Below are positions 15,094 to 20,166 of a DNA stretch of 20,166 nucleotides, piece by piece. The translations under genes and the position numbers were made by a program. Origin of the DNA: HGM13006 sp964518645. GTDB taxonomy: Bacteria > Bacillota > Clostridia > Oscillospirales > Oscillospiraceae. Under the pieces are notes generated by a model. The model saw nothing but the letters and a program-made list of their open reading frames with translations. It was not told the DNA's origin and searched no databases. The DNA lies in assembly GCA_964518645.1 (NCBI GenBank), contig CAZFGL010000028.1, forward strand, positions 1 to 20,166. Direction: 5' to 3'. Numbering within the stretch: position 1 is the first letter of the stretch; each line of letters begins with the position of its first letter.

Positions 15094-17859
15094 ATGAAAC
15101 GATTTCTCTTGATTCTTCTTGCGATGGCTGTCTTTGTGGGCTGTCTTGCGCCCCACGGCCTTGCAGCGGATGATCCCGGGGAGGCGCTCCGGGTGGTCTA
15201 TATCCCCATCGACGACCGCCCCTATAATGACGAGCGCATGCGTCTGATGGCTCAGTCCCTTGGGGTCGAACTGATCATGCCGGACAAATCCCTCTATGAT
15301 ACCACTCTGGATGGACAGGTTTCCGAAGCGGGAACCTGTGGCGATCGGGGAGCGTTGATGGACTGGCTGATGGAAAACCAGAACCGGGGAGAGGTTTTGA
15401 TCCTTTCTCTTGATCAGCTTCTGTCCGGGGGTCTGGTGAATTCCCGATGCATGACCGAAATGACACCGGTTGTTCTGGCGGATGGTTCCACCATGACTGA
15501 ATTGGAGATCATTGATTATATTGCAGAGCTGGCGGAAAGAAAAACCGTTTATATTGTGGACTCGGTACAGCGCCTTGCGGCCAGCTTCGGATTTGGCGGG
15601 TTTACCATCCGGGACTATAACGTTACCCGTATGTATGGTCTCGTACAGCGTCCGATGCTGACAGGGGATCAGTTGACCATTGAGAATATTGTGGAATCCT
15701 ATCGCCTTGACGCAAACGGTGCGCCTGCGTACCTGTCGGCAGAGCTTTCAGAGGCGGATCTGGCTTATCTCCTTGCGCCTCGGAATGTTGTTCCGGCGAT
15801 GGGCGTTGAAACGGAAGCGGTTTCTGAGGATGAACTCCAGGCCGTCTTTGGATATTTGCAGGGGCTTGCTCCGGAGAACAACGGCGCAACCGGAATGAAT
15901 TATGCCACAGCAGCGACAGAAACCTACAGGGAGGTAAGTCCGGAACCAAATCCTGCTCCAACGCTGCTTGCAGTAGAGCCTGAGCCTGAACCTACGGTAA
16001 ACCCGGAACCGACACCGAGTCCGGAACCCAGCCCTGAACCCAGTGTGGAACCTGCTCCGGAAATCAGTCCGGAGCCAAATCCCGGCCCCGGCAGCGAAAC
16101 GGATCCGGAACCCAGTTCCGAACCAACACCGGAGCCCGGCGGGGAGCCCAGCCCTGAACCCAGTGCAGAACCCAGTCCTGAGCCCAGTGAGGAACCCACC
16201 CCTGAGCCGGAACAGACCCTTCTGGATGTGTATCTGTCTGTCCGGCAGAGAAAGCTGACGCTGACGGCCTATGCGCTGGAAAGTCTGACACCCCTGTCCG
16301 GTGTCCATTACATTCTAGGTGTTGACGATTCGGCAGACGGTGAGCAGATCCAGAGCAATGAACTGAGACTGTTTGAGCGCTATATGGACGGGGATGACCA
16401 GATGTTTGCGGCACTGGACGGCCTTGGTCAGATGGCGCTGGCGAAGGCATATCAGTCCTGTACCGGCAGCCCTGCAGTGGGGGTCAGTGTAACCTTTTAC
16501 GGGGATTGTAAGAATACTGTAAATGCCTTCAGCTATAAATCCAACTCTGAAAATGTTGCGCAGGTGCTGAATTATTTCGGCTGCTATGAGACCGGCGACA
16601 CGGGGGAGATCTCCCTGCTGCTTTACAGCGGTGACACCACAGAGGAAGTACGCAATGCGAACCTTGGTAAGGTGATCAGCAAGCTGAACGAGAACGAAGC
16701 AGATGGAATTCCAACCATTCTGGTGGATGTGTCCAACTCCTCGGACTGCCTGATGGCAGAACTGCCTCTGGACACGGTGCATATCGGTTCTCTGCTGGCG
16801 TACAGCGGAAAAACAGAGAGTCCCGGTCAGGTACACATGGCGCTGAATCAGGGGCTTGCCCGATATTTTTCTCTGAACCATGAGACTCCGCTCAGTGAAA
16901 AAGCACACGAGGCTCATCTTGAAAATCTTCTGGGTGCTCTGGTGGAGGAGGTCTATGACACCGGCCCCATGCTCCAGAATATGTATCAGTTTATTGCGGA
17001 TATGGGACAGTCGGATCCCATGAAAAATGTGACCGATGCCCAGATTGCGAAAATCAACAGTCAGCTGGGGCAGCAGATGCAGGTTCATATTCAAAAACTG
17101 CTGGACAGCTTTACAGAAAGTAATTTTGTGACGGATCTGTCTCCGTATACAGTTTCGGGGATCACAGATGCGACTGTGACCGGGGTATATTATCCCTGGC
17201 TCCGTCAGTTTGAAATCTGGGGCGATTATACATGCACCTATACTGCGGAGCCCCATGACTATGGCCAGATCCATCGATGGTGCATCAATGGCGTATCCTG
17301 GACCCTGTTCCAGCCCCTTGACCTGATTACCCGGGAACAGGCAGCAAAAATGCTGATTATGTTTACCCAGCAGGATGTCACGGAGGGTATGGAATGCCCC
17401 TTCGGGGATGTTGCACCCTGGGCCAGAGATTATGTGGCACTGGCATATCAGCAGGAATATATATTCGGCTGTGATGACGGAACATTTCAGGGAGAACGGA
17501 ATATGACACGGGGTGAGTTTGTGACCATGCTGTATCAGTATGCAGTGGCGGAAAACATTACCCTGACCCCGTCCACAAACGCATCCTTTCTGGATATGGG
17601 GCGGGATGAATTCTGGTACAGTGAAGCTGCCTATGCACTGGCGGACTGCGGTGTGATCCGAGGCTTTACCGATGGAACCTTCCGGGCTCAGGCGGAGATC
17701 TCCCGGGCGGAAGCGGTGGCCATGTTTACCCGGCTGTTTGACCGGGGAGAGGAACTGCCAGATTCTCTGAAAGACCTGCAACGGTTCGCAGATGTAAACC
17801 GGGAATTCTGGGCCTATCTGGAGATTCAGGAGGCTTCTGTGTCCCATTATTGCAAATAA
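15094..17859 (+). CDS. DUF4127 protein with inserted Pro/Glu/Ser repeat and SLH anchor
   Basis: 921 residues. An N-terminal signal peptide MKRFLLILLAMAVFVGCLAP directs export; cleavage after GLA is likely, though VGC could be a weak lipobox. The first part (about 33-280) has DUF4127 motifs: VYIPIDDRPYND, LSLDQLLSGGLVNS and NVTRMYGL. A Pro/Glu/Ser repeat fills about 283-372. DUF4127-like sequence then resumes, with HYILGVDDSADGEQIQSNE near 405-423 and a long helical part to about 700. From about 738 come SLH modules: an incomplete one (ITREQAAKML), two complete ones (starting FGDV at 770 and FLDM at 832) and a partial FADV at 898. SLH modules bind cell-wall polymers, so the protein is probably surface-held. 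DUF4127 function is unknown to me. GAGGAGGAGC precedes the ATG; probably cotranscribed with folD. Confidence 0.82.
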   Translation: MKRFLLILLAMAVFVGCLAPHGLAADDPGEALRVVYIPIDDRPYNDERMRLMAQSLGVELIMPDKSLYDTTLDGQVSEAGTCGDRGALMDWLMENQNRGEVLILSLDQLLSGGLVNSRCMTEMTPVVLADGSTMTELEIIDYIAELAERKTVYIVDSVQRLAASFGFGGFTIRDYNVTRMYGLVQRPMLTGDQLTIENIVESYRLDANGAPAYLSAELSEADLAYLLAPRNVVPAMGVETEAVSEDELQAVFGYLQGLAPENNGATGMNYATAATETYREVSPEPNPAPTLLAVEPEPEPTVNPEPTPSPEPSPEPSVEPAPEISPEPNPGPGSETDPEPSSEPTPEPGGEPSPEPSAEPSPEPSEEPTPEPEQTLLDVYLSVRQRKLTLTAYALESLTPLSGVHYILGVDDSADGEQIQSNELRLFERYMDGDDQMFAALDGLGQMALAKAYQSCTGSPAVGVSVTFYGDCKNTVNAFSYKSNSENVAQVLNYFGCYETGDTGEISLLLYSGDTTEEVRNANLGKVISKLNENEADGIPTILVDVSNSSDCLMAELPLDTVHIGSLLAYSGKTESPGQVHMALNQGLARYFSLNHETPLSEKAHEAHLENLLGALVEEVYDTGPMLQNMYQFIADMGQSDPMKNVTDAQIAKINSQLGQQMQVHIQKLLDSFTESNFVTDLSPYTVSGITDATVTGVYYPWLRQFEIWGDYTCTYTAEPHDYGQIHRWCINGVSWTLFQPLDLITREQAAKMLIMFTQQDVTEGMECPFGDVAPWARDYVALAYQQEYIFGCDDGTFQGERNMTRGEFVTMLYQYAVAENITLTPSTNASFLDMGRDEFWYSEAAYALADCGVIRGFTDGTFRAQAEISRAEAVAMFTRLFDRGEELPDSLKDLQRFADVNREFWAYLEIQEASVSHYCK
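15940..16215 (+). repeat. Degenerate repeat encoding Pro-Glu-Pro-Ser units
   Basis: This stretch encodes repeated PEP, PEPS, PEPT and PEPN units inside the DUF4127 gene. At DNA level the repeats are partly exact: a 19-bp copy CCCAGCCCTGAACCCAGTG occurs at 16027-16045 and again at 16147-16165. Length variation by slippage or recombination is plausible. The repeats are coding and in frame throughout. Confidence 0.85.
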
Positions 17860-17864
17860 TTCTG

Positions 17865-17900
17865 AAAAATCGCCGTAAATTTATTTTTACGGCGATTTTT
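17865..17900 (+). terminator. Intrinsic terminator after the DUF4127 gene
   Basis: AAAAATCGCCGTAAA (17865-17879) pairs perfectly with TTTACGGCGATTTTT (17886-17900), a 15-bp stem with a 6-base loop whose right arm ends in five T. Because the left arm begins with A-run it could work on both strands. Confidence 0.92.
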
Positions 17901-17953
17901 ATGGAACTTTTTCGATATTTCACCGTCTGAATAAGCAAAAGGAGGCGTTAGCT

Positions 17954-18850
17954 TTGAAAAAATCAGTAATTTATCTGCTGCTTGCATTAATTTTTATGAC
18001 CTGCACCGCATGTGGTCAGGCACAGGAAACCGGCAGTGGTCTTTCTTCTGAAACGGGCGAATCCGTGGAAAATACGTCGGAGATCGGTGTGGTGAGTGAA
18101 TCCGTGGATATGCTTTACTATCTGGATCTGGGCGGTGGCTCTATTATGGCGGCCTGCTACACCGATGAGGGAATTGCGGTCATGGGGAACGATTACTATG
18201 TGATCCATGTGGGCGAAGCGGAGATTTATAACACCGCCGGCCAGAGCATTCCTCTGGAGAAACTGACCAGAGGCTGCCCCATCCGGATCACATGGCCCGG
18301 TATGGTTATGGAGAGCTATCCGGGACAGATTGCAGCGGAGAAAGTGGAAATGATCAGCGATGAGCCTGATCCCGCAGTTCCTGCCGAGGATGAGATCCAG
18401 CCGGTGAACGGCGGCCCCAAGTGGTGGGAGCCGGAGATGCAGACAGAACTCCCGGGCATTGTGATGGAGTACACCACCCCGGATTTTGCAACCGCTGTAT
18501 TTCTCAGCGGTCAGGGAGAGTGGAACTATCTGAAAGACGGTAAATCCGTGGGGAAAGTTTCCTGCGGAGATGACCCCAGAAACTGGACATATGACGACAA
18601 CAACACCTGTAAGCGTATGGGCTTCGATACTGTGAGATTCTCCTGCGGCGTTCAGTATGCTTCCATTGAGGTTGTTGCTTATGTGGACGGTGGGGAGGAG
18701 GCCGTATCTGTTCCTGTCGGGGAGGATGGCACCATTGAACTGCTGGATGGCAGCGAGGTCATCTATGTGATAAAACTTCGGTGGGAGACTACCCAGTATA
18801 ACGGCAATGGGGAATACGGTGTGAAAATTGTCGTACCTCAGGAAAATTGA
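17954..18850 (+). CDS. Lipoprotein with DUF3221-like domain, function unknown
   Basis: 298 residues, starting at a TTG with a strong GGAGG eight bases upstream. The signal KKSVIYLLLALIFMTCTAC has a probable lipobox with lipidated Cys at 20, then a Ser/Glu/Thr linker. Residues about 50-135 (YYVIHVGEAEIYNTAG, then ESYPGQIAAEKVEMI) resemble DUF3221-type small beta domains, which end with a similar ESYP motif. The C-terminal part from about 150 is rich in Trp, Gly and acidic residues and looks like an immunoglobulin-like or beta-sandwich domain; I do not recognise it. No clear sigma-A promoter is visible between the terminator and the start. It sits between a surface protein and sigG, with no evident functional link. 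Confidence 0.8.
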   Translation: MKKSVIYLLLALIFMTCTACGQAQETGSGLSSETGESVENTSEIGVVSESVDMLYYLDLGGGSIMAACYTDEGIAVMGNDYYVIHVGEAEIYNTAGQSIPLEKLTRGCPIRITWPGMVMESYPGQIAAEKVEMISDEPDPAVPAEDEIQPVNGGPKWWEPEMQTELPGIVMEYTTPDFATAVFLSGQGEWNYLKDGKSVGKVSCGDDPRNWTYDDNNTCKRMGFDTVRFSCGVQYASIEVVAYVDGGEEAVSVPVGEDGTIELLDGSEVIYVIKLRWETTQYNGNGEYGVKIVVPQEN

Positions 18851-18890
18851 GCCTGAGATGTCACTGAACCAAATATTCTCTTTTTCGTCA

Positions 18891-18919
18891 GAATGAAAAA
18901 AGACCTTCCGGGAAAAATG
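18891..18919 (+). promoter_or_regulatory. Candidate forespore (sigma-F-like) promoter of sigG
   Basis: GGGAAAAATG (18910-18919) fits the sigma-F -10 consensus GGNRANANTW at nine of ten positions, 30 bases before the start codon. The only -35-like element is GAATG (18891-18895), 14 bases away, which is one or two short of the usual spacing and imperfect. Expression of sigG by sigma-F is known for Bacillus. The call rests on a degenerate consensus read by eye. Confidence 0.3.
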
Positions 18920-18947
18920 CTTACAGGTATTTACCGGGAGGTTTTTT
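18896..18947 (+). promoter_or_regulatory. Terminator-like hairpin overlapping the sigG ribosome binding site
   Basis: AAAAAAGACCTTCCGG (18896-18911) pairs with CCGGGAGGTTTTTT (18934-18947), with one G-T wobble and a two-base bulge. The right arm contains the sigG ribosome site GGGAGG (18936-18941) and the trailing six T. It can therefore act as terminator for the lipoprotein gene and, in any read-through RNA, hide the sigG ribosome site. Confidence 0.6.
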
Positions 18948-18948
18948 C

Positions 18949-19728
18949 ATGCTTGGGAAGGTTGAAATTTGCGGCGTAAACACATCAAAGCTGAAGGTGC
19001 TGAAAAATGAAGAAATGATGACACTGATGGCAAAGTGCAAAGCAGGGGACAGAGCGGCAAGAAATGCTCTGGTGGAGGGGAATCTCAGACTGGTTCTCAG
19101 TGTGATCCAGCGGTTTGACCGCAGTGGGGAAAATCCGGATGATCTGTTTCAGGTGGGGTGTATCGGCCTGCTGAAGGCAATTGAAAATTTTGATCCCAGC
19201 CTGAATGTGAGATTCTCCACATACGGAGTTCCTATGATCTCCGGGGAGATCCGGCGGTATCTCCGGGATAACAGTGCGATCCGGGTAAGCAGAAGCCTGA
19301 GGGATACGGCATATCGAGTGCTTCAGGCCCGGGAGGGGATGATCCGTGAGAACCAGAAGGAGCCCACCATGGAGGAAATAGCGAAAAAGCTGGAGCTTCC
19401 TGTGGAGGAAGTGAATTATGCCATGGATGCCATTGCCTCACCTGTGAGCCTTTATGATCCGGTGTATTCTGACGGGGGAGATCCCCTGACGGTGATGGAT
19501 CAGGTGAAGGATACCAAAAATACGGATGAAAAGTGGATCGAGCATATTGCATTGCGGGAGGCTATGGGACAGCTGAATGAACGGGAAAAGAAAATCCTTT
19601 TCCTCCGGTTCTATGACGGCAGAACCCAGATGGAGGTGGCCGGTGAGGTGGGAATCTCTCAGGCGCAGGTGTCCCGCCTTGAGAAAGGGGCTATCAGTCA
19701 GATCCGCAAGGCAATTTCTGTACAGTGA
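18949..19728 (+). CDS. sigG: RNA polymerase sporulation sigma factor SigG
   Basis: 259 residues, the normal size. The N terminus VEICGVNTSKL followed by LKNEEM is nearly invariant in SigG proteins. Region 2 is intact: NLRLVLSVIQRFD, DDLFQVGCIGLLKAIENFD, RFSTYGVPMISGEIRRYLRD, then IRVSRSLRD. Region 3 includes KEPTMEEIAKKLE, and GDPLTVMDQ follows. Region 4 has LNEREKKILFLRFYDGRTQ and the helix-turn-helix VGISQAQVSRLEK. SigG drives late gene expression in the forespore after engulfment, and its activity depends on the SpoIIIA-SpoIIQ channel encoded at the other end of the window. ATG 18949 has GGGAGG seven bases upstream inside a hairpin arm. Confidence 0.97.
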   Translation: MLGKVEICGVNTSKLKVLKNEEMMTLMAKCKAGDRAARNALVEGNLRLVLSVIQRFDRSGENPDDLFQVGCIGLLKAIENFDPSLNVRFSTYGVPMISGEIRRYLRDNSAIRVSRSLRDTAYRVLQAREGMIRENQKEPTMEEIAKKLELPVEEVNYAMDAIASPVSLYDPVYSDGGDPLTVMDQVKDTKNTDEKWIEHIALREAMGQLNEREKKILFLRFYDGRTQMEVAGEVGISQAQVSRLEKGAISQIRKAISVQ

Positions 19729-19772
19729 TGGAGGAATCGGGCATATACTGCCCTGAGAGGGGTGGTTCAAAA

Positions 19773-20051
19773 ATGCTGCGGTTTTCGGAGCTGCGCTGTC
19801 AGGAGGTTATCGATATTTGTGACGGATGCAGGATCGGATTTGTATCCGACCTAGAGATGGATCGTGCAGGGGGGACTGTATGCGCCCTGATCGTTCCGGG
19901 AAGAGCAAGGCTCTTCGGCCTGTTAGGAAGGGAGCATGACTATGTGATCCCCTGGGGGTGTATCCGTAGATTCGGGTGTGACATCATCTTGGTTGAGGTG
20001 GATTTGAAAAAAGTTCAGCAGCCCTGTAAAAAAAGAAGAAAAATATTGTGA
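19773..20051 (+). CDS. YlmC/YmxH family PRC-barrel sporulation protein
   Basis: 92 residues starting MLRFSELR, the usual opening of the YlmC/YmxH family; the rest (VIDICDGCRIGFVSDLEMD, then DYVIPWGCIRRFGCDIILVEVD) is a PRC-barrel fold with a basic tail KKRRK. The start at 19773 fits the family and has GAGAGGGGTGG seven bases upstream; starts at 19725 or 19728 are in frame and touch the sigG stop but add a non-conserved segment. It lies 44 bases after sigG and is probably cotranscribed; ylmC also lies close to sigG in Bacillus. The exact role is unknown. Confidence 0.9.
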   Translation: MLRFSELRCQEVIDICDGCRIGFVSDLEMDRAGGTVCALIVPGRARLFGLLGREHDYVIPWGCIRRFGCDIILVEVDLKKVQQPCKKRRKIL

Positions 20052-20058
20052 TTTTCCC

Positions 20059-20087
20059 TTGCAATCAAACACAAAATATAGTATAAT
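20059..20087 (+). promoter_or_regulatory. Housekeeping promoter near the right edge
   Basis: TTGCAA (20059-20064) and a perfect TATAAT (20082-20087) have a 17-base spacer. It starts eight bases after the ylmC-like stop and points to the right, with predicted start near 20094. Confidence 0.8.
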
Positions 20088-20093
20088 CTAAAG

Positions 20094-20166
20094 GCTCTGC
20101 GCAGACAGAGTACCACACACACCCAAGGATTGCCCCCATGGTGCCGCAATGCGGTCTGGCGGGTGA
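20094..20166 (+). ncRNA. Probable 5' part of a structural RNA, possibly SRP RNA (truncated)
   Basis: After the strong promoter no ribosome site or long frame appears before the edge. The RNA would begin with a small hairpin (CTCTG-cgcaga-CAGAG, about 20096-20111). Near the end GGTGCCGCAATGCGGTCTGG (20142-20161) resembles the CCGCAA region of bacterial 4.5S/SRP RNA just before the domain that binds Ffh. The diagnostic AGGTCCGGAAGGAAGCAGCC-like loop would lie beyond the window, so the identification is tentative. A different RNA or an untranslated leader is possible. Confidence 0.4.

Noticed and set aside
15940..16215. Repetitive stretch that could look like a CRISPR array
   Set aside because: The repeats are short, degenerate, without spacers, and in frame as Pro/Glu/Ser codons of one long gene.
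16315..17847. Antisense open frame of about 510 codons opposite the DUF4127 gene
   Set aside because: It lies wholly opposite a well-supported gene, has no ribosome site or family motif, and its His/Cys/Gln-rich composition is typical of a shadow frame.
20139..20166. ATG near the right edge as the start of a coding gene
   Set aside because: No proper ribosome site precedes it, only nine codons are visible, and the segment resembles structural RNA better.

Overview
The window is a chromosomal segment of an endospore-forming, Gram-positive member of the Clostridia. Moderate GC, strong GGAGG-type ribosome binding sites, SLH-anchored surface proteins and a full spoIIIA operon suggest an Oscillospiraceae/Ruminococcaceae-type gut bacterium; the lineage is an inference. 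Almost everything from about 800 onward is on the plus strand. Gene density is high and no gap exceeds 300 bases.

Layout. (1) 1-617, minus strand: a truncated ECF-type vitamin transporter S component with its own promoter, divergent from the spoIIIA operon. (2) 806-5513: the complete spoIIIA operon (AA-AH), which encodes the mother-cell half of the channel joining mother cell and forespore during engulfment. (3) 5588-5965: an Asp23/Gls24 (YqhY-type) gene with its own promoter and terminator. (4) 6049-8034: a CLC antiporter resembling the fluoride-exporting class, and an ANTAR-domain RNA-binding regulator behind a consensus promoter. (5) 8144-11079: topoisomerase III and exonuclease III in one overlapping unit. 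(6) 11283-14095: a three-gene ABC importer (lipoprotein, permease, ATPase) of the TrpXYZ-like class. (7) 14216-17859: folD, then a large DUF4127 protein with a Pro/Glu/Ser repeat inserted inside the domain and a C-terminal SLH anchor. (8) 17954-18850: a DUF3221-like lipoprotein with a TTG start. (9) 18949-20051: sigG and a YlmC/YmxH PRC-barrel gene. (10) 20059-20166: a strong promoter and the probable 5' end of a structural RNA, possibly SRP RNA, cut by the window edge.

How they fit together. Two sporulation blocks frame the window. SpoIIIA is needed for late forespore gene expression, and SigG is the sigma factor that carries it out. In Bacillus subtilis spoIIIA, yqhY and folD lie in one neighbourhood; here yqhY and folD remain in order but are separated by about 8 kb carrying seven other genes. 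Most units are separated by clear intrinsic terminators and have recognisable housekeeping promoters. The main points for a second look are the architecture of the DUF4127-SLH protein, the hairpin over the sigG ribosome binding site, the overlapping inverted repeats before the ANTAR gene, and the orphan ANTAR regulator itself.
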